A stretch of 64,000 nucleotides of DNA from Gordonia prachuapensis (GCF_036350515.1 NZ_JAZDUE010000023.1:1-64000), one strand, 5' to 3'. Positions 52,716 to 61,946 are shown, counted from the first letter of the stretch. The notes: generated by a model from the sequence alone, not told the origin. Numbers and translations are program-made.

Positions 52716-55700
52716 ATGCTTCTGCTGCTCTCGACCTCGGACACGGACCTGATCACCGCGGCCGCCGGTGATGCCGACTTCACCGTCGCCAATCCGTCCC
52801 GCATCCTCGTCGACGACATCCCCGAACTCACGGGCGATGCCGATCTCGTCGTCGTACGCATCCTGGGTGGGGTCCGCGCCTGGGAGGAAGGGCTGACCGC
52901 GGTCGCGGCGACCGGTAAGCCGCTCGTCGTGTGTTCCGGGGAGCAGCAACCCGACCCGGACCTGATGGCGTTGTCGACGGTTCCCGCCGGCGTCGTCGCC
53001 GAGGCCCACAACTACCTCGCGGCCGGTGGCGTGGCGAACCTGGTCAACCTGCACAACTTCCTCTCCGACACCGTGCTGCTGACAGGTCTCGGTTTCGAAC
53101 CGCCACAGCAGACCCCGGCCTGGGGCATCCTCGAACGCTCCCCGCGCCCGGCCGCCGCGCCCGCAGTCGCCGACGCCCCCACAGTCGCCGTCCTCTACTA
53201 TCGAGCGCAGCATCTGGCCGGCAACACCCGGTACGTCGACGCGCTGTGTGCCGCCATCGAGGACCGTGGTGCGCGGGCACTGCCGATCTTCTGCGCCTCC
53301 CTGCGCACCGCGCCCGACGATCTCATCGACCTGCTGGGCACCGCCGACGCCCTGGTCGTCACGGTGCTCGCCGCGGGTGGCGCCACGCCCGCGACGGCGT
53401 CCGCGGGCGGGGACGACGACGCATGGAACATCGAACGCCTCGCCGCGCTCGACATCCCGATCCTGCAGGGCCTGTGCCTGACCGGCTCCCGCGCGGACTG
53501 GGCGGCCACCGACGACGGACTGTCACCGCTGGACGTGGCCACCCAGGTCGCGGTCCCCGAGTTCGACGGCCGGATCATCACGGTGCCGTTCTCTTTCAAG
53601 GAGTTCGACGACAACGGTCTGCCGTGGTACCAGCCGGATCACGAGCGGTGTGCCCGGGTGGCCGGGATCGCCGTCGCGCACGCCCGGCTGCGCGCCATCG
53701 CGGCGCCCGACCGTCGGGTGGCGCTGATGCTGTCGGCCTACCCGACCAAACATGCGCGGATCGGCAACGCCGTCGGCCTCGATACTCCGCGCAGCCTGTT
53801 GCATCTCCTCGACGCATTGCGCACCGCCGGCTACGACATCGGGCCGACCGACGGCCCCGGCGCGATACCCGGTCTGGCGGAATCGGATTCGGACGCACTG
53901 ATCCACGCGATCATCGAAGCCGGGGGACAGGATCCGGACTGGCTCACCGAGGAGACCCTCGCGGCGAACCCGATCCGGGTATCCGCGGCCGACTACCGGC
54001 GCTGGTTCGCCACGCTGCCGGAGACATTGCGCGACGCCGTCGAAGAGCATTGGGGGCCGGCGCCCGGCGAGCTCTTCGTCGACCGATCGGCCAACCCCGA
54101 CGGCGACATCGTCGTCGCCGCGATGCGGTTCGGCAACATCGTGCTGATGGTGCAGCCGCCACGCGGCTTCGGCGAGAACCCGGTGGCCATCTACCACGAC
54201 CCGGATCTGCCGCCGTCGCACCACTATCTGGCGTCCTACCGCTGGCTCACCGGCCGCGGCGACCGCGACTCTGCCAACACCGACACCGCCGACATCGACG
54301 GTTTCGGGGCCGACGCGATCGTGCACGTCGGCAAGCACGGCAACCTGGAGTGGCTGCCCGGCAAGACCCTGGGCATGTCCGCCGAGTGCGGCACCGACGC
54401 CGCCCTCGGTGACGTTCCGCTGATCTACCCGTTCCTGGTCAACGACCCGGGGGAGGGCACGCAGGCCAAACGCCGCGCGCACGCCGTCCTCGTCGACCAT
54501 CTGATCCCGCCGATGGCCCGCGCCGAGTCCTACGGCGACATCTCACGCCTCGAGCAGCTGCTCGACGAGCACGCCAACATCTCCGCCCTCGACCCGGCGA
54601 AACTGCCCGCGATCCGACAGCAGATCTGGACCCTGCTGACGGCGGCGAAGATGGACCACGACCTCGGCCTGTCCGAACGACCGGACGAGGACGTGTTCGA
54701 CGACATGTTGCTGCACGTCGACGGCTGGCTGTGCGAGATCAAGGACGTCCAGATCCGCGACGGCCTGCACGTGCTGGGCGAGGCGCCCGCCCACGACAAC
54801 GAGGTCGACCTCGTCCTGGCGATGTTGCGTGCCCGCCAGCTGTGGGGCGGCAGTCAGGCGCTGCCGGGTCTGCGTGAGGCGCTCGGTCTGTCCGAGGACG
54901 GCAGTGCGGGCCGCGGCACCGTCGACGACGTCGAGGCGACCGCCCGGGAACTCGTCGCCGCATGCGCGAAAGGGGAGTGGTCGCCGCAGTCCATCGCCGA
55001 CCCCGCCACCGGTCATCCGCCGGCCGTCGGCGACATCCTCACATTCGCGGCCCGCGAGGTGATCCCCCGGCTGCGCCAGACGACCCGCGAGATCGACCAG
55101 ATCCTCCGCGCGCTCGACGGTCGCTTCATCGAGGCCGGGCCCAGTGGCTCCCCGCTGCGCGGCCTGATCAACGTGCTGCCGACCGGCCGCAACTTCTACT
55201 CGGTCGACCCGAAGGCCGTCCCGAGCAGGCTGGCCTGGGAGACCGGCCGCGCCCTGGCCGATTCCCTGCTGCAGCGCTATCTCGACGACCACGGGTCCTA
55301 TCCGGCGTCGGTCGGCCTGTCGGTGTGGGGCACCAGTGCGATGCGGACCTCCGGCGACGACATCGCCGAGGTACTCGCGTTGTTGGGTGTCATGCCGATC
55401 TGGGACGAGGCGTCCCGCCGGGTGTCCGACCTCGAACTCATCCCGCTCACCGAACTCGGCCGGCCCCGCATCGACGTCACCGTCCGCATCTCCGGTTTCT
55501 TCCGCGACGCGTTCCCGCACGTGGTGACCATGCTCGACGACGCGGTGGCGCTGGCGGCCGCCGCCGACGAACCCGACGAGCAGAACTTCGTCGCCGCGCA
55601 CGTGCGCGCGGCGACGGCCGAACACGGCGACCACCGCCGGGCCGTGTCCCGCATCTTCGGATCCAAACCGGGCACCTACGGAGCCGGACTGCTGCAACTG

Positions 55701-56372
55701 ATCGACTCGCGGGAGTGGCGGAGCGACGCCGATCTCGCGCAGGTGTACACCGAATGGGGTGGCTACGCCTACGGCCGTGACCTCGCCGGGGTGCCCGCCG
55801 TCGACGACATGCGCGCGGCCTACCGACGAATCGCGGTGGCGGCCAAGAACACCGATACGCGCGAACACGACATCGCCGACTCCGACGACTACTTCCAGTA
55901 CCACGGCGGCATGGTCACCACCGTCCGCGCACTCACCGGCAAGGACCCGGACGCCTACATAGGTGACAGCACCCGGCCGGATTCGGTCCGGACCCGGACC
56001 CTGTCGGAGGAGACCAGCCGGGTGTTCCGGGCGCGCGTCGTCAACCCCCGGTGGATCTCCGCGATGCAGCGCCACGGCTACAAGGGCGCATTCGAGATGG
56101 CGGCGACCGTCGACTACCTGTTCGGCTACGACGCCACCACCAACGTGGTCGCCGACTGGATGTACGAGAAGCTGACCGAGGCCTATGTCCTGGACGAGGA
56201 CAATCAGCGGTTCATGCAGCAGTCCAATCCGTGGGCGCTCCACGGGATCGCCGAACGCCTGCTGGAGGCCGTCGAACGCGACCTGTGGGAACAGCCACCC
56301 GCCGACATGCTCGACCAGCTGCGGCAGGTGTACCTGCAGACCGAGGGCGACATCGAAGGTCGTGACGGCTGA
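52716..56372 (+). CDS. cobN: Aerobic cobaltochelatase subunit CobN
   Basis: Large subunit inserting cobalt into hydrogenobyrinic acid a,c-diamide with ATP. The 1218-residue protein is full length, with hallmark blocks DAIVHVGKHGNLEWLPGKTL, LIYPFLVNDPGEGTQAKRRA, GLINVLPTGRNFYSVDPKAV, SVWGTSAMRTSGDDIAEVLA and YFQYHGGMVTTVRALTGKDP. The partner ATPase subunits (CobS/CobT or ChlI/ChlD-like) are not in this window. It is preceded by a cobalamin riboswitch and divergent from cobG. The stop is 5 bases before a 161-base palindromic element. Confidence 0.97.
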   Translation: MLLLLSTSDTDLITAAAGDADFTVANPSRILVDDIPELTGDADLVVVRILGGVRAWEEGLTAVAATGKPLVVCSGEQQPDPDLMALSTVPAGVVAEAHNYLAAGGVANLVNLHNFLSDTVLLTGLGFEPPQQTPAWGILERSPRPAAAPAVADAPTVAVLYYRAQHLAGNTRYVDALCAAIEDRGARALPIFCASLRTAPDDLIDLLGTADALVVTVLAAGGATPATASAGGDDDAWNIERLAALDIPILQGLCLTGSRADWAATDDGLSPLDVATQVAVPEFDGRIITVPFSFKEFDDNGLPWYQPDHERCARVAGIAVAHARLRAIAAPDRRVALMLSAYPTKHARIGNAVGLDTPRSLLHLLDALRTAGYDIGPTDGPGAIPGLAESDSDALIHAIIEAGGQDPDWLTEETLAANPIRVSAADYRRWFATLPETLRDAVEEHWGPAPGELFVDRSANPDGDIVVAAMRFGNIVLMVQPPRGFGENPVAIYHDPDLPPSHHYLASYRWLTGRGDRDSANTDTADIDGFGADAIVHVGKHGNLEWLPGKTLGMSAECGTDAALGDVPLIYPFLVNDPGEGTQAKRRAHAVLVDHLIPPMARAESYGDISRLEQLLDEHANISALDPAKLPAIRQQIWTLLTAAKMDHDLGLSERPDEDVFDDMLLHVDGWLCEIKDVQIRDGLHVLGEAPAHDNEVDLVLAMLRARQLWGGSQALPGLREALGLSEDGSAGRGTVDDVEATARELVAACAKGEWSPQSIADPATGHPPAVGDILTFAAREVIPRLRQTTREIDQILRALDGRFIEAGPSGSPLRGLINVLPTGRNFYSVDPKAVPSRLAWETGRALADSLLQRYLDDHGSYPASVGLSVWGTSAMRTSGDDIAEVLALLGVMPIWDEASRRVSDLELIPLTELGRPRIDVTVRISGFFRDAFPHVVTMLDDAVALAAAADEPDEQNFVAAHVRAATAEHGDHRRAVSRIFGSKPGTYGAGLLQLIDSREWRSDADLAQVYTEWGGYAYGRDLAGVPAVDDMRAAYRRIAVAAKNTDTREHDIADSDDYFQYHGGMVTTVRALTGKDPDAYIGDSTRPDSVRTRTLSEETSRVFRARVVNPRWISAMQRHGYKGAFEMAATVDYLFGYDATTNVVADWMYEKLTEAYVLDEDNQRFMQQSNPWALHGIAERLLEAVERDLWEQPPADMLDQLRQVYLQTEGDIEGRDG

Positions 56373-56377
56373 CCGCG

Positions 56378-56538
56378 AGTGTCCCGCGTCGGAAATTCGT
56401 TTCATGAGTTCGGCGGTCCAGGTGGATGCATCGCGAGGCGGCGGAGGAGCAGGTACTGGATGTACCTGCGACGACGCCAACGAAGCGAGGCGCCGCCTGG
56501 ACGTCGAAATCATCAACGAATTTCCGACGCGGGACACT
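56378..56538. repeat. 161-base palindromic element with 24-base perfect terminal inverted repeats
   Basis: Arms at 56378-56401 and 56515-56538 (AGTGTCCCGCGTCGGAAATT... and its complement) are identical over 24 bases. The centre forms a perfect hairpin, GCAGGTAC-TGGAT-GTACCTGC (56449-56469), almost exactly at the midpoint. The intervening halves are also partly complementary (for example GTCCAGG near 56415 and CCTGGAC near 56496). It begins 5 bases after cobN and fills half of the 296-base gap before fxsA. No open frame in it looks real and I see no clear target duplication. It may be a MITE-like mobile element or a structured RNA. Confidence 0.85.
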
Positions 56539-56668
56539 GGCCCGCCGTTTTCGAGAAACCCGGCCGAATCGGGAGAAATCCGACCCTGTGTGACGTTGTA
56601 CGAACAGGGAGAGACCTGCGTCCACCGCCCGTGGGCGCCGCGACGAATCCCGGAAAGGCAGAGTCGGC

Positions 56669-57172
56669 ATGCGAATGCTGTACGTGATCGCCTACTTCGC
56701 GATCGAGATCGGTGCGTTTGTCGCCATGGCCCACTTCCTGGGCCTGGGATGGGCCGTGCTGATCACCCTGGCCGCGGTGGTGGCCGGGTTCGCGCTGCTA
56801 CAACAGCAGGGCCGGAAGGTGTTCGCCGAGCTCGGCCGTGCCTCGCGCAACGAGGTCGACCCGCGCGGCCCGCTGACCGACACCGCTCTGCTGGCCGCCG
56901 CGACGCTGCTCATGGTGGTGCCGGGCATCGTCTCGACCGCCGTGGGATTGCTGCTGCTCGCGCCGCCCGTGCGGCGGGGACTGCGTCCGGTCGTCGCCGC
57001 CGCGGGCGCCAAGAGCTTTGCCGCGAGCATGAACCGCGCGGGGCTGTATGCCTCTGGCATCTACGTGCGGGGCGGCACGGTCGTCGACGGCACCGTCGTG
57101 GAGACCGACGGTACGGTCCGGACGCCTCCGTCCACGGATTCCGACAACCGCGGGCTGCCGCGGGGCCACTGA
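56669..57172 (+). CDS. fxsA: FxsA family membrane protein
   Basis: Cytoplasmic-membrane protein of 167 residues, homologous to E. coli FxsA, which suppresses phage T7 exclusion by F plasmid; its own cellular role is unclear. Helices include YVIAYFAIEIGAFVAMAHFL, AVLITLAAVVAGFALLQQQG and the signature LLMVVPGIVSTAVGLLLLAP, followed by PPVRRGL. A 60-residue hydrophilic tail is rich in Gly, Thr and Asp. Shine-Dalgarno GGAAAGG precedes ATG 56669. Equivalent to Rv2053c. Confidence 0.9.
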   Translation: MRMLYVIAYFAIEIGAFVAMAHFLGLGWAVLITLAAVVAGFALLQQQGRKVFAELGRASRNEVDPRGPLTDTALLAAATLLMVVPGIVSTAVGLLLLAPPVRRGLRPVVAAAGAKSFAASMNRAGLYASGIYVRGGTVVDGTVVETDGTVRTPPSTDSDNRGLPRGH

Positions 57173-57208
57173 CCCGTCGCCGACCGACGCAGGGCACACT
57201 GGACGACC

Positions 57209-58849
57209 GTGACCACGGAACTGCTCCTGGGCGGAGCCGTCTATTCACCCACAGCCCCTGACGCGACCGCGATGGCCATCACCGACGGTGTCATCGTCTG
57301 GGTCGGCACCGACGAGGTCGGGCGGGCACTGCACCCGGATGCGCAGGTCATCGACTTGGGCGGCCGTTTCGTCGCCCCCGGCTTCGTCGACTCGCACGTC
57401 CATCTGACCTCCACCGGGCTGGGACTCGCCGGTCTGACACTCAACGACACCACCGACCGGTCCGACTGCCTCCGCCGGGTCGCGGAGTACGCCGCCGGCA
57501 CCGACGAGGGTGAGCTGATCTGGGGTCTGGGCTGGGACGACTCGGGGTGGACCGGGCCGGATGCCGACGAGAACCGATTCCCGACCACCAGCGAGATCGA
57601 CGCCGTGGTCGGGAACCTGCCCGCCTACCTCGCCCGCATCGACGAGCACTCCGCGGTCGCGTCCACCGCGCTCCGCCGGCTCGTGCCCGAACTGGCGGAT
57701 GCTGCCGGCTACCACCCCGAGGAACCGCTGGTCGCCGAGGCACATCACCTCGTCCGCGGGGCCGCCCGGCAGCTCGTCACCGCCGCCCAACGCGTACGCG
57801 CGCAACGCCGCGCCCTCGACAACGCCGCCGCGCACGGCGTCGTCGCCGTCCACGAGAACGGTGGACCGGACATCAGCGGCCTCGACGACTTCCTGTCCCT
57901 CGCTGACCTCGACCACCCGGTCGAGGTTCGTCGCTATTGGGGACAGCCGGTCGAGAGCGCCGAGCACGCGCGTGAACTGCTGTCCATCAGTCGTGCTGAC
58001 GCGTTGGCCGGCGACCTGTTCATCGACGGTGCGTTCGGGTCGCACACCGCCTGGCTGACCGCGCCGTATCACGACGACCCGGGGCACACCGGGATCAGCT
58101 ACCTCGACTACGAGACCATCCGAGACCACATCCGGGCGTGTACCGAGATCCGGATCCAGGCCGGGTTCCATGTGATCGGCGACGCCGCGACCGCGGCGGT
58201 CGTCGCGGCCTTCGACGAACTGGCAACCGAGCTCGGTACGCCGGCGCTGGCGCGCTGCGCGCACCGTCTCGAGCACGCCGAGATGGTGACCCCGGCGCAG
58301 GCCGAGGTGCTGGCGCGATGCGGGGTCGTGGCCAGCATGCAGCCGCTGTTCGATGCGGCGTGGGGTGGTCCGGGTGACCTGTATGAGCAGCGTCTCGGTG
58401 CCACGCGAGCGGCCGGGCTCAACGACTTCGCCGGACATGCGCGTGCGGGCCTGGCACTGGCGTTCTCGTCGGACGCCCCGGTCACCCCGATCGACCCGTG
58501 GGCGACCATCCGGGCCGCGGTTCATCATCACCAGCCACGCAACGCGATCTCGGCACGCGGCGCCTTCGCCGCGGTCACCCGCGGGGGGTGGCGTGCGGCC
58601 GGAGTCAACGACGGAATGGCCGGCACATTGGTGCCCGGCGCACCCGCGAGCTATGCGGTGTGGGACGTCGACGACCTCGTTGTCGCCGGGTCTCACGAGA
58701 GCGTGCAGCGGTGGTCCACCGACCCGCGATCGCGGGTGCCGGCGTTGCCCGACATCGCCCCCGATGCCCGGCTGCCCCGCTGTGTCCGCACGGTGCACCG
58801 CCGCGAGGTCCTGTTCGACATCGGGGTGCTCGACGGCGGCGGATCGTGA
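57209..58849 (+). CDS. Amidohydrolase family protein (YtcJ-like)
   Basis: Metal-dependent hydrolase of 546 residues, starting at GTG 57209. The HxH metal motif lies in FVAPGFVDSHVHLTSTGLG at about residue 54. Other family blocks are IDGAFGSHTAWLTAPYHDDP, FHVIGDAATAAVVAAF, RCAHRLEHAEM and FSSDAPVTPIDPWATIRAA, where the Asp is the likely catalytic base. The substrate is unknown; YtcJ-type proteins are a broad, poorly characterised group. The stop overlaps the lnt start (GTGA), so it is probably co-transcribed with lipoprotein modification genes. Confidence 0.85.
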   Translation: MTTELLLGGAVYSPTAPDATAMAITDGVIVWVGTDEVGRALHPDAQVIDLGGRFVAPGFVDSHVHLTSTGLGLAGLTLNDTTDRSDCLRRVAEYAAGTDEGELIWGLGWDDSGWTGPDADENRFPTTSEIDAVVGNLPAYLARIDEHSAVASTALRRLVPELADAAGYHPEEPLVAEAHHLVRGAARQLVTAAQRVRAQRRALDNAAAHGVVAVHENGGPDISGLDDFLSLADLDHPVEVRRYWGQPVESAEHARELLSISRADALAGDLFIDGAFGSHTAWLTAPYHDDPGHTGISYLDYETIRDHIRACTEIRIQAGFHVIGDAATAAVVAAFDELATELGTPALARCAHRLEHAEMVTPAQAEVLARCGVVASMQPLFDAAWGGPGDLYEQRLGATRAAGLNDFAGHARAGLALAFSSDAPVTPIDPWATIRAAVHHHQPRNAISARGAFAAVTRGGWRAAGVNDGMAGTLVPGAPASYAVWDVDDLVVAGSHESVQRWSTDPRSRVPALPDIAPDARLPRCVRTVHRREVLFDIGVLDGGGS

Positions 58850-60600
58850 CGGCCGACCCAGGGATCGGCGGCCGACGAGTCCCGTCATCACGGATGATCC
58901 TGGCGTTACGGACCGGGGTGGCCGCGCTCGCGGGGGTCGCGATGTGGGCGGCCTTCCCGCCACGCAACCTGTGGTTCCTCGCCGTGGTCGGCCTCGGTCT
59001 GCTGGCCGCCGCGCTCGGCGCGGGTCGACCACGGGTCCGCACCGGCGTGTGGCTGGGTTTCGTCTTCGGCCTCGCGTTCTTCGTCCCACTGCTGCCGTGG
59101 ATCGGGGTGTACGTCGGGCCACTGCCGTGGTTGGCCCTCGCCGTTGCGCTCGCCTTGTACACGGCGTTGTTCGGACTGATCGCGGTCATCACCATGCGGC
59201 TACCGGTTCCGCCGGTGTGGTTCACCCTGTCGTGGGTCCTGGTCGAATGGTTGCGGTCGTCGTTCCCGTTCGGCGGTTTCCCCTGGGGCAGAGCCGCGTT
59301 CAGTCAAGTCGACGGACCGTTGCTCCCGCTCGCCTCGGTGTTGGGGGCGCCGGGACTGTCGGCGGCGGTGGCGCTGCTGGGTGCGTCGATCGCCTGGCTG
59401 GCCCAGGTGGCGATCCGCGCGGTGCGCGACGGTGATCATCATGGCCGGCAGACGGTGCGCGTCGCAGCCCTCGCCGTGGTCCTGGCCCTCGTCGGTCCGG
59501 TCGCCGCGATCGCGCTGACCCCGGACACCGTCGACCGCAATGTCGCGGCATCGTCGGTGCGGGTGGCCGCCATCCAGGGCAACGTGCCGCGACTGGGGTT
59601 GGACTTCAATGCTCAGCGCCGAGCCGTCCTCGACAACCACGTCCGCGAGACGAAAGCACTGGCTGCCGCCGTCCGTAGCGGAGTGGCCGCCCAGCCGGAC
59701 CTGGTGGCCTGGCCGGAGAACGCGTCGGACATCTCGCCGCTGGCCAACCCCGACGCCGCGGCGGAGATCACCGAGGCGTCGGTCTCGGTGGGCGCGCCGA
59801 TCCTCGTCGGCACCCTGGTGATGAATCCGGACGGCCGGCCCACGAACACCGTCCTGGTGTGGGATGGGCAGCGCGGACCGGTCGACCGCTACGACAAACA
59901 GATCATCCAACCCTTCGGGGAGTATCTGCCGTGGCGCGGCTTCTTCCGGATGTTCTCGTCGTACGCCGACATGGCCGGAAACTTCCGTCCCGGTTCCGGG
60001 CCGTCCACGGTGACCGTGCCCGGCAGGTCCGGAACGGTCGAGGTGGGCGTGTCGACCTGCTGGGAGGTGGCGTTCGACCGATCGGCGCGCAAGGCCGTCG
60101 ACGACGGCGCGCAGATCCTGTACATCCCCACCAACAACGCCACCTTCGGCCGTACCGAGATGACCTACCAGCAGCTCGCGATGTCGCAGGTGCGAGCGGT
60201 CGAGCACGGGCGGGCCGCCGTGGTCGCAGCGACCAGCGGGGTCAGCGCGATCATCGACCCCGACGGCATGATCATCGAACAGAGCGGGATCTTCACGCCC
60301 GCGGTGCTGACGAGCCGCCTGCCGCTGCATGACGAGCGCACCTGGGCGACGCGTCTCGGCGACTGGCCACTCACGACGGCGATCGTGATCGCCGCCATCG
60401 GGTTTTTGTTCGCACTGACACGGCATACTAGGTTCTCTCTGACACGACTCGGATCGCGAGACCCAGGCCCGGTGACCCGATCAGACAGCGCCACACAGCC
60501 GGACAGGGCCACACAGCCGGGCAGGGCCACACAGCCGGACAGGGCGGCACAGGCGGACAGGGTCACAGGATCAGATAAGGAGCTCGGTGGCATTGGGTGA
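58846..60600 (+). CDS. lnt: Apolipoprotein N-acyltransferase
   Basis: Membrane enzyme adding the third acyl chain to lipoproteins. The 584-residue protein has about seven N-terminal helices, then a nitrilase-like domain with the catalytic triad: Glu in LVAWPENAS (about 292), Lys in RYDKQIIQPFGEYLPW (about 351) and Cys in GVSTCWEVAFD (about 405). A last helix (TAIVIAAIGFLFALTRH) precedes a cytoplasmic tail with hexapeptide repeats (ATQPDR). In M. tuberculosis Lnt is fused to the mannosyltransferase (Ppm1); here they are separate, overlapping genes. GTG 58846 gives coupling; ATG 58894 is a shorter alternative. Confidence 0.94.
   Translation: MTADPGIGGRRVPSSRMILALRTGVAALAGVAMWAAFPPRNLWFLAVVGLGLLAAALGAGRPRVRTGVWLGFVFGLAFFVPLLPWIGVYVGPLPWLALAVALALYTALFGLIAVITMRLPVPPVWFTLSWVLVEWLRSSFPFGGFPWGRAAFSQVDGPLLPLASVLGAPGLSAAVALLGASIAWLAQVAIRAVRDGDHHGRQTVRVAALAVVLALVGPVAAIALTPDTVDRNVAASSVRVAAIQGNVPRLGLDFNAQRRAVLDNHVRETKALAAAVRSGVAAQPDLVAWPENASDISPLANPDAAAEITEASVSVGAPILVGTLVMNPDGRPTNTVLVWDGQRGPVDRYDKQIIQPFGEYLPWRGFFRMFSSYADMAGNFRPGSGPSTVTVPGRSGTVEVGVSTCWEVAFDRSARKAVDDGAQILYIPTNNATFGRTEMTYQQLAMSQVRAVEHGRAAVVAATSGVSAIIDPDGMIIEQSGIFTPAVLTSRLPLHDERTWATRLGDWPLTTAIVIAAIGFLFALTRHTRFSLTRLGSRDPGPVTRSDSATQPDRATQPGRATQPDRAAQADRVTGSDKELGGIG
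60490..60561 (+). repeat. Four 18-base in-frame tandem repeats at the lnt 3' end
   Basis: Units of GCCACACAGCCGGACAGG start at 60490, 60508, 60526 and 60544; the second differs by one base and the fourth by two. They encode ATQPDR, ATQPGR, ATQPDR and AAQADR in the Lnt cytoplasmic tail. In-frame length suggests slippage-driven variation without frameshift. Confidence 0.9.
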
Positions 60601-61408
60601 ACCGAAAGCCGGGAACGAACAACCAGGGGAGAGTCCGGACGGGGCCCTACCAGGGGTGGTCGGTGCTCGCGGCGACCGGGCTCTGGTTGTCGTCCCGACC
60701 TTCAACGAACGCGAGAACCTTCCCGTCATCGTGACCCGCCTCCAGGAGGCGCTACCCGGTGTGCACGTGCTGGTCGTCGACGATTCCAGCCCCGACGGCA
60801 CCGGTGACGTCGCCGACGAACTCGCAGCGGCCGACCCCGACAACCGCCTACACGTCCTGCACCGCACCGAGAAGGACGGGCTCGGCAAGGCCTATCTGGC
60901 CGGATTCGCCTGGGGCCTCGAGCGGGAGTACGCGGTGATCATCGAGATGGACGCCGACGGCAGCCACGCTCCCGAACAACTACATCGTCTGCTGGACGCC
61001 ATCAACGACGGTGCCGACCTGGTGATCGGTTCCCGGTACGTGCCGGGTGGCCGGCTCGTCAACTGGCCGCGGCACCGCGAACTGTTGTCGCGAGGAGCCA
61101 ACACCTACGCACGCCTCGCGCTCGGCGCACGGGTGCATGACATCACCGCGGGCTTTCGTGCCTACCGCAGGCAGGTGCTGGAGAAGATTCAGCTCGACAC
61201 CGTGGAGTCGGCGGGCTACTGCTTCCAGATCGACCTGGCGTGGCGGGCGGTGCGCGCCGGATTCGACGTCCGCGAGGTGCCGATCACGTTCACCGAACGT
61301 GAGGTCGGCGAGTCGAAGATGAGCGGCGGCGTGATGACCGAGGCCTTCCTGATGGTGGCCCGGTGGGGGATCGAGAGCCGACTCGAACGGTTCGGCCGGA
61401 GGAGCTGA
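60587..61408 (+). CDS. ppm1: Polyprenol-monophosphomannose synthase
   Basis: GT2 glycosyltransferase making polyprenyl-phosphate-mannose, the mannose donor for lipomannan/lipoarabinomannan and for protein O-mannosylation. The 273-residue protein has LVVVPTFNERENLPVIVTRL, VLVVDDSSPDGTGDVADELA (about residue 64), the DxD-type IIEMDADGSHAPEQLHRLL and DITAGFRAYRRQVLEKI. GTG 60587, preceded by AAGGAG, overlaps the lnt end by 14 bases. There is no membrane domain in the protein, so partnership with the adjacent Lnt may anchor it, as in mycobacteria (inference). Confidence 0.94.
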   Translation: MALGEPKAGNEQPGESPDGALPGVVGARGDRALVVVPTFNERENLPVIVTRLQEALPGVHVLVVDDSSPDGTGDVADELAAADPDNRLHVLHRTEKDGLGKAYLAGFAWGLEREYAVIIEMDADGSHAPEQLHRLLDAINDGADLVIGSRYVPGGRLVNWPRHRELLSRGANTYARLALGARVHDITAGFRAYRRQVLEKIQLDTVESAGYCFQIDLAWRAVRAGFDVREVPITFTEREVGESKMSGGVMTEAFLMVARWGIESRLERFGRRS

Positions 61409-61416
61409 GCAGAGAC

Positions 61417-61453
61417 ACGACACCGGCCGGGTGATCCACCCGGCCGGTGTCGT
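61417..61453. terminator. Strong bidirectional terminator hairpin between ppm1 and rbpA
   Basis: Perfect 17-base arms (61417-61433 and 61437-61453, containing CGACACCGGCCGGGTG) flank the loop ATC. The hairpin starts 8 bases after the ppm1 stop, and rbpA ends at 61498 on the opposite strand. It is the strongest stem-loop in the window and suits termination of both convergent genes. Confidence 0.85.
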
Positions 61454-61497
61454 TGATCAACCACGGTCGTCAAACTGCGGTCGTCAGAACCTCACGG

Positions 61498-61842
61498 TCA
61501 GTTCGTGACGCCCTTGCGCCGCTGTTTCAGCAGTTCGAGCCGCTCGTTGAGGAGCACCTCGAGTTCCTCTTCGGAACGCCGCTCGAGGAGCATGTCCCAG
61601 TGGGTGCGTGGCGGCTTGGTCTTCTTCTCCTCGGGTTCGGCGCCCTCGAGGATGGTCCCCTCCATGCCGTTCTTGCACGGCCACTTCGACGGGACCTCCG
61701 CGTCGTCGGCGAACGGGACGTCGAAGATCTCACCGTTGTCGGTGCGGTACTGGACGATGCGTCGTGGTGCGAGGTCGTGATCGCGATCGGTCTCGTAGCT
61801 CACCGCACCGAGGCGGCTACCCCGAAGTACTCGATCTGCCAT
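61498..61842 (-). CDS. rbpA: RNA polymerase-binding protein RbpA
   Basis: Actinobacterial transcription factor that binds RNA polymerase and sigma-A/B, stabilises the open complex and influences rifampicin tolerance. The 114-residue protein has the N-terminal tail and core (MADRVLRGSRLGAVSYETDR; RRIVQYRTDNGEIFDVPFAD; EVPSKWPCKNGMEGTILEG), the basic linker (KKTKPPRTHWDMLLERRS), and the sigma-interaction domain (EEELEVLLNERLELLKQRR). Shine-Dalgarno AGAGGAAAG precedes the ATG. A -10-like TAGAAT lies upstream at 61947-61952 (minus). Confidence 0.98.
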   Translation of the reverse strand: MADRVLRGSRLGAVSYETDRDHDLAPRRIVQYRTDNGEIFDVPFADDAEVPSKWPCKNGMEGTILEGAEPEEKKTKPPRTHWDMLLERRSEEELEVLLNERLELLKQRRKGVTN

Positions 61843-61946
61843 AAAACTTTCCTCTCAACATCTCTCGTCGGGCGCCGAGTTCGCGGCCGATCCGTGCACG
61901 TCCCGTGGGCGTGTCAGAGCGGCGTCATCCGACGCTGATCATGTTC

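Noticed and set aside
56185..57261. Plus-strand open frame spanning the end of cobN, the palindrome and fxsA
   Set aside because: It crosses two real genes in another frame, and its product is Arg/Ala-rich with no conserved block.
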